Source: Kitasatospora sp. DSM 101779
GTDB lineage: Bacteria; Actinomycetota; Actinomycetes; Streptomycetales; Streptomycetaceae
Reading direction: 5' to 3'
Assembly (NCBI RefSeq): GCF_025655475.1
Contig: NZ_JAHTIK010000003.1
Coordinates: 1 to 45,277, forward strand
Length of the DNA stretch: 45,277 bases
The position numbers were made by a program, and so were the translations under genes. The notes beneath the pieces were generated by a model. The model worked only from the letters and a program-made list of their open reading frames with translations. It ran no database searches and was not told the DNA's origin. This document shows positions 16,596 to 31,401 of this stretch, one piece after another. Each line of letters begins with the position of its first letter. The stretch's first letter is position 1.

Positions 16596-16684
16596 GTCCG
16601 TCCCCTGGCTTCGCTCCCCGGCGGAGCCGGGACTACGTCCTTCGCGGTGTCGGCGGTCCGGCGCGCTCGCAGCCTGAAGCGGGT

Positions 16685-23214
<6,530 letters not shown>

Positions 23215-23290
23215 CACGGGGTTTCCTTGCGCTTGTACGAAACGGAGAGGAGCGCTCGCCGTGCGGCGGCGCGGGTGGCGGCGGCCGCCG

Positions 23291-24619
23291 TCAGTTGGCG
23301 TCCGGGCTGCCCAGCAGGATGGCGCTCTTGACCCCACCGATCTGGTAGTTGCAGGTCAGCGCGTAGTCGAACTCCAGACGCCGGGTGTGGACGCCGGGGA
23401 CGGGGTCGAAGCGGATGTTGTCGGCGGGCTCCTCGCAGTTGGCGGTGGGGCACACCTCGCCCTGCTCCAGCATCAGGAGGGTCAGGGCGACGCCCAGAGC
23501 CCCCGCAGGGGCGCCGTTGTGGCCGAAGCAGGCTTCCTGGGAGGTCATCAGGAGGTTTTCCACGCCGTCGCCGTACAGCTGCTGGACCGCGTTCGTCTCG
23601 AAGGCGGTCACGACGACGTCACCGTCGCTGCCGCCGTGGATGTAGGGCACCTGACCGATGTCCCACCGGTCGCCGAGGCACTTGCGGACGGCGGTGACCA
23701 AGGAGGCGCCGCTCTCGTCGCTTGCCAGGGGGTTGGACAGGCCGTCCCGGGTCATGCCGTGCGACAGGACCTGCCCGTAGATGTAGGCTCCGCGGCGCTC
23801 GGCGCGCTCACGGCTCTCCAGTACCAGGGTCGCCGATCCCTCCCCGTGGTTCACGCAGTCGGCCCGCCGGTCGTAGGGCCTCATGACCCGGTCGAAGGAC
23901 GGGAGGAGCTCGGGCATGCCGTCGACGCGGATGGACTCGTACGCGCCTTGGGCTCCGTGCAGCAGGCGCTGGACGTTCTGGATCACGTCCACGCCAAAGA
24001 CGTCGACGCCGGTGATGACGGCGAGCTCGATGTCGCCGGCGGCGATCATGCGACGGGCGTTGCCGATCTGGACGGCGGACGAGGCGCAGCCGCACGAAAC
24101 GGTGAAGCAGGGCCCGGTCGTGCGCAGCAGCGCCCCCTGGACCAGTGCCACGTCGGAGGGGGTCAGCCCCTGCTGGGCCCTGACGAACAGCTCCATCGCC
24201 TGGTGGGGGGTGGTGGTGCGCGCGTCGGCGTGCAGGACTTCGAGGTAGCTGGCGATGTTGGCGTCGATGCCCCCACGGCCGACCAGGACCGCAGCGTCGG
24301 TGAGGTCGCCGTTTCGGATGCTCAACTGGGCGTCGGCACAGGCTTCGACGAGGGAGACCAGTCCGTAGCGGTGGGCGTTGGTGTAGTGCCGGGAGAAGAT
24401 GCCCGGCACGTCGGGCAGGCGTTCCGCGAAGGCCGTCTCCGGCAGTTCGACGGAACCGTAGTAGACGCCGTGGTGCTTCAGGCACGAGCGGCCGTGGGAG
24501 GCCACGTCCCACACCTCGCCCACGGTGAACAGCGGTTGCTCTTCGCCCGGCAGGCAGAACCCCATGCCGGTGACGACGGTGTCCGTGCCTCGCGAGCGCC
24601 CGGAGGAGGGCCGGCTCAC
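23291..24619 (-). CDS. Stand-alone beta-ketoacyl synthase-like protein
   Basis: 442 residues from GTG 24619; no strong ribosome binding site, and an upstream GTG (24674) opens a different frame (MTFLHAYEASALRPWDVRRE), so the true N-terminus is uncertain. FabF-type thiolase fold: SCGCASSAVQIGNA with the nucleophile Cys178, a HGG in place of the usual HGT for the second active-site residue, and GHNGAPAGALGVAL for the third (His). All three positions are occupied, so it may condense rather than act only as a chain-length factor. It sits 77 bases before the type I synthase. The pair resembles operons flagged as heterocyst-glycolipid-type (hglE-KS) loci in Streptomyces; that label is from memory. 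Confidence 0.85.
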   Translation of the reverse strand: MSRPSSGRSRGTDTVVTGMGFCLPGEEQPLFTVGEVWDVASHGRSCLKHHGVYYGSVELPETAFAERLPDVPGIFSRHYTNAHRYGLVSLVEACADAQLSIRNGDLTDAAVLVGRGGIDANIASYLEVLHADARTTTPHQAMELFVRAQQGLTPSDVALVQGALLRTTGPCFTVSCGCASSAVQIGNARRMIAAGDIELAVITGVDVFGVDVIQNVQRLLHGAQGAYESIRVDGMPELLPSFDRVMRPYDRRADCVNHGEGSATLVLESRERAERRGAYIYGQVLSHGMTRDGLSNPLASDESGASLVTAVRKCLGDRWDIGQVPYIHGGSDGDVVVTAFETNAVQQLYGDGVENLLMTSQEACFGHNGAPAGALGVALTLLMLEQGEVCPTANCEEPADNIRFDPVPGVHTRRLEFDYALTCNYQIGGVKSAILLGSPDAN

Positions 24620-24812
24620 GACGCACGTCCCAGGGGCGCAGGGCGGAGGCTTCGTACGCGTGCAGGAAGGTCACTGATCACTGCTCACCTCGGGTTGTGG
24701 GGGTGGGGTGTTGAAGGAGGGGCTGCGCCGGTGGCTACGGGTGGTCCCGGGGCCCGGCATCGGTGTGTGTCGGTGTCGGTGTCGGGTGCCGGGGAGGCGG
24801 TGACGAGTCGTG

Positions 24813-25031
24813 CTACTCGGCCACGGCGGTCCGGTACGACCACCGGTAGACGGGGATCAGCACGTCCCCGACGTCCTGGAAGCGCCTCGTGAACTCGAAG
24901 TGCTCGTAGCCGTTCCCGCGGGGGATCTTCAACCGGTCCTCGATGACGTCGGTCTCTACTTCGTGGATCTCGGGAATGTCACTCGGTCCTCCTCGGAGGA
25001 GGACCATCAGGCGGCTGGACGTGGCACTCAC
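24813..25031 (-). CDS. DUF5988-like small protein (72 aa)
   Basis: GTG 25031 gives 72 residues; the frame stays open further upstream but loses protein character. Core MVLLRGGPSDIPEIHEVE…KIPRGNGYEHFEFT…LIPVYRWSYRTAVAE fits the small DUF5988 proteins often found beside polyketide and nonribosomal peptide genes in Streptomyces: an LRGGP turn near the start, an (F/Y)EHF motif, and a W-C/S-x-RT end. Function unknown. It is the first gene of the leftward polyketide operon, 194 bases before the ketosynthase. Family name is from recall. Confidence 0.65.
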   Translation of the reverse strand: MSATSSRLMVLLRGGPSDIPEIHEVETDVIEDRLKIPRGNGYEHFEFTRRFQDVGDVLIPVYRWSYRTAVAE

Positions 25032-25746
25032 CTCATCGATCGGAGACGATCTGGATTCCACGCAGAAGAGTCGGGCCAAGTGCTGATCGCACACGCTCCA
25101 AATACCCACCCTCGAGATGGTTAATCCAGGAAAACAAACGGCGCACGAGGCGTACAAGGGGGCGCATGCGTTCCGGGCCCCACGGGCCATGAAAAACGGG
25201 GCGCCGACCTCTCATGATTCGCACCAGGCGCCCCAGAACTGCGGGTGGAGCAAATATGAATACTGCAGCACGCTCACATCGAATGCCCATTATGGGCAGC
25301 AAAACCCCAGCTCAAGGCAGTGCCTTGGCCAGGGTTCGCGCACGTTCTCCGCTCGGGAGGGGGCCATATTCAGGAATCGCACCGCGGATTTCGAAGGGCG
25401 CCCGACCGGGCCTTTGGTCAGCGCTCACCAAAAACGGCCACGAGCAAGCCCCCTAATCGTCACAGAGTCCCCGGGTCGGAGCGCCGCAGAGGAGGTGCGC
25501 CCCGAAAAGAACCAAATGCCACATTTATCGGCAAGCGACCCATTGCCGAGAGCAACACCCATTCTGTCGTGAGGAATAACTCGCCGACCTGACCGAAATT
25601 GGCCTTGTCCGGCCCTGCGGAGCGCGGGAAAGAGGACCCATGTCGTCGCCGGTTCTCCGCGCCGTCGGCCTTATCGCAGTGGCCCGCGACCCGGTCGTGG
25701 AGACCGCACGGCACGGGCCCGGACCGGCCGGCGCTGACCGGGCCGG
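25032..25746. other. AT-richer intergenic region upstream of polyketide operon
   Basis: About 700 bases with noticeably lower GC than the surroundings between about 25080 and 25620, and no credible gene on either strand. It probably holds the promoter(s) of the leftward operon; I could not fix a site. The composition change may also mark a foreign junction. Confidence 0.45.
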
Positions 25747-26200
25747 GTACTCGGCGAGAACCTCGTCCTCGCCATCGCCAAGGCCGCCGTCCTCGCCCCG
25801 TGCGCGGCGCTGGCCGTCAGCGCCGGGATCCTGCTGTCCTGGGCCGCCGGCCTAATCCTCGCCGTCACGGTCGCGAACGCGGTGCCGTTCGCCCGCGCCC
25901 TGCCCACCACCCGCCGCCACACCCCCGACGGCCGCCCCGACCCCGCCCCCTCCGGCACCGGCGCCGACACCACCGGCACCGCCCGGCCGGGGCGGATGGC
26001 CCGCTACGCCGCGGCGGACTATGTCGGCCAGCTCGGGCAGACCGCGGTCGCCAAGTCGCTGCCGCTGCTCGTCCCCGGCCGGCGGGGCGCCGAAGAGACC
26101 GCCTACTACTCCCTCGCGTACCTGGTGACCGACACCCTGTACCAGGCGGCCTACGCCATGGGGCAATCCCTGACCGTGGAGAGCGCCGCCGAGCCCCACC
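25747..26200 (+). pseudogene. Polysaccharide flippase/MFS-like membrane protein fragment
   Basis: An open stretch without start codon reads LGENLVLAIAKAAVLAP…LAVSAGILLSWAAGLILAVTVANAVPFARAL, a linker with TTRRHTPDGRPDPAPS, then YAAADYVGQLGQTAVAKSLPLLV…ETAYYSLAYLVTDTLYQAAYAMGQSL. This resembles an internal part (two to four membrane segments) of oligosaccharide flippases of the Wzx/MurJ type. It lacks the N-terminus and stops resembling the family near TVESA (about 26190), where it is joined to a nuclease fragment. Confidence 0.5.
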
Positions 26201-26205
26201 GCCCA

Positions 26206-26494
26206 CTCCGGTGCCTCGAACTGGAGCGCGAAGGAGCGGGAGGCCTACGCCAACGACCCGGACGAGCCGCGTGCGCTGATCGCCGTCTCTGCCCGCTCCA
26301 ACCGCTCCAAGGCGGACAAGGACGTCACCGACTGGCTCCCGCCCGCCACCGGGTACCGGTGCACCTACCTCGCCGACTGGGCCGCGATCAAGACCCGCTG
26401 GGGCCTCACGGTCGACCAGGCCGAGGCCGACACCCTGCGCCGGCGCATCGCCGACTGCCCCAACGAGCCGCTCACCGTCACCCTCGCCCGTTGA
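26206..26494 (+). pseudogene. C-terminal fragment of HNH (DUF1524-type) nuclease
   Basis: In a frame different from the flippase fragment: ASNWSAKEREAYANDP…RALIAVSARSNRSKADKD…DWLPP…YRCTYLADWAAIKTRWGLTVD…ADTLRRRI to TGA at 26494. This matches the C-terminal half of secreted actinobacterial HNH-family endonucleases with a DUF1524/GmrSD-like domain, in which N-R-S-K-x-D is part of the nuclease core. The N-terminus with signal peptide is missing. The junction at about 26200 joins two unrelated genes, a rearrangement scar. Confidence 0.6.
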
Positions 26495-26498
26495 TGCG

Positions 26499-27254
26499 TC
26501 AGGGCAGGCGCAGGGCCTGGCCCGGGAGGATGAGGTCGGGGTTGTCGCCGATCGTGTCGTGGTTCGCCTCGTAGAGGGCGGCCCAGCCGCCGGCCACCTG
26601 CTGTGCCTGGGCGATCGCGTCGAGGGTGTCGCCGTCCTGGACCACGACCGTCGCCGCCTCGGCCGGGCCCGGGCCGGTGTCGGTGGTGGTCGCCGTGTCC
26701 TGCTCGTCGGCGGCCGCGCTCTGGTCGGCGGGCTGCTGCGAGGCGGCCGGCTTCCGGACGGCGGGCTGCTGCGCCGGACGCGGCGCGGGCACGGTGTGGT
26801 GGGCGCCGGTGCTGTGGCCGGCGCGGGCCCCGCAGACGGGCCAGGGGGCGAGGCCGCGGCGGGCGGCGAGGTGTTCGGCGACCGCGATCTGCTGCTCGCG
26901 GCTGGCGAGGTCGGCGCGGGCCGCATACGCGGTGCCGCCGTTGGCCTTCCACGTCGCCTGGTTGAACTGGAGACCGCCGTAGTAGCCGTTGCCCGTGTTG
27001 GCGTGCCATCGGCCGCCGCTCTCGCAGGATGCGACCTTGTCCCAGTCGACGCCCTGCCCGACGGCCGCCGGGGCCTCGGCAACGGCTCCCACGCTCGCAG
27101 CCGCGGCGACCGTACCCGTGACCCCTGCGACGGCGGGTGCGGTGTGTGCGGGGGCAGCCTGCGCCGGGCCGGCGAAGGCTGCCCACAGTCCCGCGGCGCA
27201 GGCCAGGGCGAGGAGTAGCTGCAGGATCCGGTGGGCGAGAGACACGACGGGCAC
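26499..27254 (-). CDS. Resuscitation-promoting factor-like, transglycosylase plus LysM
   Basis: 251 residues from GTG 27254 (GGGGAG 10 bases upstream). Signal peptide at residues 1-33 (…AHRILQLLLALACAAGLWAAF…AQA). Rpf-type lysozyme-like domain at about 65-140: VDWDKVASCESGGRWHANTG with catalytic Glu, NGYYGGLQFNQATWKANGG, REQQIAVAEHLAARRG. A Pro/Ala/Gln linker follows, then a LysM domain at the end (VVVQDGDTLDAIAQAQQV…YEANHDTIGDNPDLI). It is a secreted muralytic enzyme acting on peptidoglycan during germination or growth. A paralogue (29528-30251) shares the coding region and the 5' leader. Stop lies 5 bases from the end of the nuclease fragment on the other strand. Confidence 0.92.
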   Translation of the reverse strand: MPVVSLAHRILQLLLALACAAGLWAAFAGPAQAAPAHTAPAVAGVTGTVAAAASVGAVAEAPAAVGQGVDWDKVASCESGGRWHANTGNGYYGGLQFNQATWKANGGTAYAARADLASREQQIAVAEHLAARRGLAPWPVCGARAGHSTGAHHTVPAPRPAQQPAVRKPAASQQPADQSAAADEQDTATTTDTGPGPAEAATVVVQDGDTLDAIAQAQQVAGGWAALYEANHDTIGDNPDLILPGQALRLP

Positions 27255-27345
27255 GGCGGAGCACTCCCCGAGAAGGTCGGCGATCGGGCGGCCGGCGCCC
27301 CGGGGCACCGCCCTCCCACCGTTGCCACACCCCACCGCCTGCACC
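27255..27345 (-). promoter_or_regulatory. Leader conserved with second rpf gene
   Basis: About 80 bases immediately upstream of the start (GGGGTGTGGCAACGGTGG … GGTGCCCCGGGGCGCCGGCC … CCCGATCGCCGACC) are nearly identical to the leader of the second rpf gene at 30252-30345. The sequence can fold (GGGGCGCC/GGCGCCCC-type pairing). A structured 5' leader fits the post-transcriptional control known for Streptomyces rpf mRNAs, but I do not see the c-di-AMP (ydaO) riboswitch consensus. Confidence 0.5.
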
Positions 27346-27470
27346 TGGCCGACATCCCGCACGGGTCACCCGCCCGGCCGTGCGCGGCCACCCGGCCGCA
27401 CCATGCCCGCCCCGGGCCGACCCGCGTCCGGCGTCTGGTGCGCTCGCGCGCACCTGCAGCCGGTGGTGCG

Positions 27471-28706
27471 TTACAGGCGGACGATGACGAGGGCGGTGTC
27501 GTCGGTGACGCCGCCTGGGGGCAGCAGGTCGGCGAGGACGGCGTCGGCGAGGGTGTCGGGGTCGAGCGCGTCGGGTCCCGAGGCTGCGTGGTGGCGGGCG
27601 AGGGAATCGATGAGGGCGGTCAGGCCGGTGTCGATGTCCTGGCCGCGGCGTTCGATCAGGCCGTCGGTGTACAGCGCCAGGACGTCGCCGTCCGCGAACA
27701 CGGTGGTGGCCTGGGGGCGTGGGGTGGGTTCGGGGTGGGCGTCCAGCGGCGGGTCGGTCGCGTCGTCGAGCAGTACCGCGGTGCCGTTCGCGCGCAGCAG
27801 CACCGGGGGCGGGTGGCCGGCGCTGGAGTAGGTGATGGTGCGCTCGTCCCAGTCGAGGAAGCAGGTGACGGCGGTGGTGGATTCGGCGCCGTCGAGGAAG
27901 TGCGCGTAGCGGCCGAGGGCGTCCAGCGCCCGGGCGGGGCCGTCGGCCACGAGGGATGCGGCGGACAGGGCGCTGCGGAGCTGGCCCATGACGACGGCTG
28001 CCGCGAGGCCGTGGCCGACGACGTCGCCGACGGTGACCGCGGTCCTGTCGCCGCCGGGCAGGGGGATCAGGTCGTACCAGTCGCCGCACACGTTCAGCGC
28101 GGCGGTCGCGGGCCGGTAGCGCACGGCGGTGCGGTGGGCGCGGATCGGCCGGGCCGGCGGGAGCATGGCGCTCTGCAGGGCGAGGCCGACCTCGCGTTCT
28201 CGCTCGTTCGCAACCCGCAGCCGCTGGTTGACCTCCTCCAGCTCCCGCAGCCGGCTGTACAGCTCGGCCTCGACGCGCAGTTCGGCGCCCGGCCCGCCGG
28301 TGGCGCGGATCAGTGCCGTGACGTCCTCCACCCGGTGGATCACCAGCACCACCCGCCCGTCCGGCGCGAACACCGGCGCATTCACCGGGCTCCAGTACCG
28401 CTCCTCCCACCGGCCCGGGGCAACCTCGACGTCATAGCGCTGGACCGCCATCACGTCGCCCTCCCCGCCGGCCAGCACCCGGCGCAGCGACGCCTCCAGG
28501 TCCCGCATGCGGGAGGTGCCGGCGTCGTGCGGCTGGCGGGGGAACGCGTCGAACAAATACCGGCCGACCACCTGCTCCCGGCTGCGCCCGGCCTGGCGCA
28601 GGAACTTCTCGTTGGCCTCGGCGAACACCAGCTGCGGGGTGAGCAGCGCGACGGCGCCGGGCAGCGCCTGGAACACCGCCGCGAAATCGATGCCCGCCTC
28701 CACCAT
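27471..28706 (-). CDS. PAS-domain SpoIIE-type protein phosphatase (411 aa)
   Basis: ATG 28706 follows GGAGGCAGGAGCGC. Residues about 1-130 form a PAS sensor domain (FQALPGAVALLTPQLVFAEANEKFL…GRYLFDAFP), then a coiled linker (ELYSRLRELEEVNQRL), then a PP2C/SpoIIE phosphatase domain from about 165. Metal-binding motifs are present: NVCGDWYDLIPL, TVGDVVGHGLAAA, YTDGLIE, and TDDTALVIV at the end. Such enzymes dephosphorylate anti-anti-sigma factors in response to a small-molecule or redox signal sensed by PAS. No cognate STAS protein is adjacent; the RsbW-like protein at 16176 is 11 kb away. It lies between the two rpf paralogues. Confidence 0.92.
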   Translation of the reverse strand: MVEAGIDFAAVFQALPGAVALLTPQLVFAEANEKFLRQAGRSREQVVGRYLFDAFPRQPHDAGTSRMRDLEASLRRVLAGGEGDVMAVQRYDVEVAPGRWEERYWSPVNAPVFAPDGRVVLVIHRVEDVTALIRATGGPGAELRVEAELYSRLRELEEVNQRLRVANEREREVGLALQSAMLPPARPIRAHRTAVRYRPATAALNVCGDWYDLIPLPGGDRTAVTVGDVVGHGLAAAVVMGQLRSALSAASLVADGPARALDALGRYAHFLDGAESTTAVTCFLDWDERTITYSSAGHPPPVLLRANGTAVLLDDATDPPLDAHPEPTPRPQATTVFADGDVLALYTDGLIERRGQDIDTGLTALIDSLARHHAASGPDALDPDTLADAVLADLLPPGGVTDDTALVIVRL

Positions 28707-28835
28707 GCGCTCCTGCCTCCGGCCCCGGTTGGTGCTGTCCGGTCAGGATAGGAGCGCCCGGGCCCGGGCACCGGGCAGGACGGCGCCGGGGCACGGCACG
28801 CCCTTCTCGCTGCTGCGCCGCGACCGGCCGGCCGG

Positions 28836-29177
28836 TCAGCCGCCGGTCTCGGCCTGCAGGAGGGCGCGCAGGTCCGGCGCCAGGTCGGGATGGTCCTGCC
28901 ACGGTGCGGCCAAGGCCCGGTAGGCGGCCCACGCGGCGTGGGCGCCGGGCCCCGGTTCCGCCTCGCCGAGGCGCTGCCACAGCACCTGGCACAGGTGCCG
29001 GGCGGCCGCGGACACGGCGCCGACGGCCTCGCGGACGGCCGCCCGCTGGTCCTCGCGCATCAGCGGCTCGTGCCCCGGGACACGCAGGGCCGGTCCGAGG
29101 GCCTGGTACGCCCGCCCGTCGACGAAGGAGTTCAGATCCCGCAGCTGCTCACGGGTCGGCAGGACGGGTGTGCTCAC
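28836..29177 (-). CDS. Hypothetical protein (113 aa)
   Basis: GTG 29177 (STPVLPTREQLRDLNSFVDG). Mostly helical and soluble: REDQRAAVREAVGAVSAAARHLCQVLWQRLG, an HAAWAAYRALAAPW helix, and an ending DLRALLQAETGG. No recognised domain and no transmembrane segment. The ribosome binding site is weak. It is 130 bases upstream of the PAS-phosphatase start on the same strand and could be cotranscribed with it. Function unknown. The 350 bases upstream (29178-29527) contain no gene. Confidence 0.6.
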   Translation of the reverse strand: MSTPVLPTREQLRDLNSFVDGRAYQALGPALRVPGHEPLMREDQRAAVREAVGAVSAAARHLCQVLWQRLGEAEPGPGAHAAWAAYRALAAPWQDHPDLAPDLRALLQAETGG

Positions 29178-29527
29178 GGCACGGAACGCTACCCGGCGCC
29201 CCAACTGGACTGCCGGGCAACCGTGATGCCCGGTCGCCGGTCGGGCCAGCCGCGCAATCCGGGGCGAGGGAAAGAAGCGCTGCCGCCCGCAGCACCGGCC
29301 GGCCACCACTGCCCCCGGCCCTCCCAACAAGGCGCCACACCCCCTCGCCCCCGCCCGATACCGGCAGGGCCTGCACCCGCTGCGCCCCTCGGCGGCCTCA
29401 GTCTCAGTCCGGGGCTTCGGCGGGGCGGACGGGGCCGCCCCGCCGCCGTGCCGTGCCGCTGATGCGGCGACAGGCAGGACGGTGATGCACGGGGTGGCTG
29501 CGACCCGCGCCGAGCCGGATCGGGGCG

Positions 29528-30251
29528 TCAGGGCAGGCGCAGGGACTGCCCGACCAGGATGAGGTCAAGGTTGTCGCCGATCGTGTCGTGGTTCGCCTCG
29601 TAGAGGGCGGGCCAGCCGCCGGCCACCTGCTGCGCCTGGGCGATGCCGTCGAGGGTGTCGCCGTCCTGCACGACGACGGTGCCGGCGGCGTCCGGTGCGA
29701 GGTCGATGGCATCGTCCGGGCCGGCGGCAGTGGCAGTGGCGGTGGTGTCCGGTTCGGCGGTGGTCGGCTGCTGGGCGGCGGGCCGCTGCGCGGGGCGCGG
29801 GGCGGGGACGGTGTGGTGGCCGGTGGCGGGTCGTTTGCCGGCGCGGGCGCCGCAGTGCGGCCAGGGGGCGAGGCCGCGGCGGGCGGCGAGGTGTTCGGCC
29901 ACGGCGATCTGCTGCTCGCGGGTGGCGAGGTCGGCCCGGGGTGCGTATGCGGTGCCGCCGTTGGCGCGCCAGGTGGCCTGGTTGAACTGGAGGCCGCCGT
30001 AGTAGCCGTTGCCGGTGTTGGCGTGCCAGCGGCGGCCGCTCTCGCAGGCCGCGATCTTGTCCCAGTCGACGCCCTGCCCGGCGGCCGGTGCGGCTGCGGG
30101 CGCCGCCTTCGCGACCGTGCCCACGGTGCTTGCGGCGGCGGACGTGGTGTGGGCGGGGGCGGCCTGTGCGGGGGGCGGCGAAGGCGGTCCACAGGCCTGC
30201 GGCGCAGGCGAGGGCGAGGAGTACCTGCAGGATCCGGTGGGCGAGGGACAC
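29528..30251 (-). pseudogene. Second Rpf-like gene, frameshifted in the signal peptide
   Basis: Paralogue of the 26499-27254 gene. GTG 30251 (SLAHRILQVLLALACAAGLW) starts a signal peptide, but a C6 run (G run at 30170-30175 on the plus strand) puts the downstream Rpf domain out of frame. With one C fewer the protein would read …AAPAQAAPAH… as in its sister. Beyond the shift everything is intact: VDWDKIAACESG, YYGGLQFNQATWRANGG, linker, LysM (VVVQDGDTLDGIAQAQQV). Either a real phase-variable or dead gene or a homopolymer sequencing error. About 240 residues if repaired. Confidence 0.85.
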
Positions 30252-30345
30252 GACGGAGCACTCCCGAGAGGTCGGCGATCGGGCGGCCGGCGCCCCGGGG
30301 CACCGCTCCTCCCCACCGTTGCCACACCCCGCTGGTCCATGAGGG
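30252..30345 (-). promoter_or_regulatory. Leader conserved with first rpf gene
   Basis: Matches 27255-27345 almost base for base, including CAACGGTGG, GGTGCCCCGGGGCGCCGG and CGATCGCCGACCT, then GGGAG 10 bases from the GTG start. Conservation outside the coding region shows that the duplication included the leader, or that the leader is under selection. The remaining stretch to 30585 shows no gene. Confidence 0.45.
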
Positions 30346-30585
30346 TCGGCGGCCGGGTTCCGGTCCGGCATCCGCCGCGGTGTCTCGCGGGTGCCGGGCC
30401 GTCATGGTGACGCCCGCGGTCGGGGGCGCCACCGCCGTGCAGGCGGTGGCGGTCTGCCGCCGCAGGCCCCGGGCCACCGGGCTGTTGCCCGCGACGGACC
30501 CACCCGCGGCCGGTCCGGTCGCCGCCTGGACTCGGTGGCGATCGCGAACTGCCTGCGCGTACTCCGGCTCCGGCGCGGGCGCGCT

Positions 30586-30795
30586 CTACGGCAGCTCGGG
30601 GGGCCGGGTGCCGGGGCGGGGGGTCTCGGTGACGATCTCGTACAGGCCGGGCCCGGCCTTGCGGAACCATCCGCCGACGGCTTTCGCGAGCCGGGCCCGC
30701 TGGACGTCCAGGCGGTCGACCGTGCCCCCGGGCGGGATCTCCACGTACTCGTGGACCATCGCGATCTCCTCCGGTGTCAGTTCGGGGTCCGGCAC
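30586..30795 (-). CDS. Small hypothetical protein (69 aa)
   Basis: GTG 30795 is preceded by GGAGGG; an internal ATG at 30759 also has GGAGGAG upstream, so a shorter 57-residue product is possible. Sequence: PDPELTPEEIAMVHEYVEIPPGG, DRLDVQRARLAKAVGGWFRK, GLYEIVTET, ending RPPELP. The pattern is compatible with a small helix-strand domain. No family recognised. It stands with another small minus-strand gene upstream (30951), separated by 155 bases. Confidence 0.6.
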   Translation of the reverse strand: MPDPELTPEEIAMVHEYVEIPPGGTVDRLDVQRARLAKAVGGWFRKAGPGLYEIVTETPRPGTRPPELP

Positions 30796-30950
30796 GGCAG
30801 CCCTCCACGCAGTTCGGCAAACGGTCAACCAAAATACCCAAGCCCGGCATATGCCCCCAAAAAGGACATTGCATGCAGGGCCTGCCGAGTCCCGGCCCCA
30901 TCCGCGGAACCGCACGTACCGTTCGCCGGTCCGAGACGGTCCCGGGTCCG

Positions 30951-31181
30951 TCAGGGGAGGGGTTCGGCGTGGAGGGGGCCGTGGTGGAGCGGGGTGGGGG
31001 CCAGGAGCCGGGCGGTGCCGTGTTCGGTGATCTCCACGCGCAGGCGGCCGGTCGTGTCGGTGTAGACGGGGTGGCCGCCGGGGCCGGTGCGGCCGGTGGC
31101 GGTGACGACCGTGCCGGTCTGCGGGGCGTGGCAGCCCGGCCGGCCGGGGAGAACGATCAGGTAGCGGTGCACGAGCGCCAT
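30951..31181 (-). CDS. Small hypothetical protein (76 aa)
   Basis: ATG 31181 with AAGGGAG upstream. Beta-rich: RYLIVLPGRPGCHAPQTG, TVVTATGRTG, VYTDTTGRLRVEITEHG, ARLLAPTPLHHG. The alternation suggests a small beta barrel or sheet of two or three hairpins. No known family recognised, no signal peptide, no membrane segment. Probably cotranscribed with the next small gene downstream (30586-30795). Confidence 0.6.
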   Translation of the reverse strand: MALVHRYLIVLPGRPGCHAPQTGTVVTATGRTGPGGHPVYTDTTGRLRVEITEHGTARLLAPTPLHHGPLHAEPLP

Positions 31182-31401
31182 CACGACGCTCCCTTCCACG
31201 TCTTGCTGCGCCGCACATGGGTGGCGGTGTCCAGACCCTACGCCCGGGCAGACCCGCAGGCGGATGCCGTGCCGGTACGGCCTCACGCGTCGTGCGGCGG
31301 GCAGATGGAAGGGCGGTGCGCCACGGGACGGGACCGGTTTTCCGGCCTGCCGGGCGGGCACTGCGCCGGCCGGTCCACGGGAACCGGCCGGGCGCCCGGC
31401 C

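Noticed and set aside
25033..25302. Minus-strand frame (…WINHLEGGYLERVRSAL…) upstream of the DUF5988-like gene
   Set aside because: No start signal, overlaps the small gene's start region, lies in AT-richer DNA and does not resemble a known family.
27255..27345. ydaO (c-di-AMP) riboswitch before rpf
   Set aside because: Known before Streptomyces rpfA, but the conserved sequence elements of that riboswitch are not visible here.
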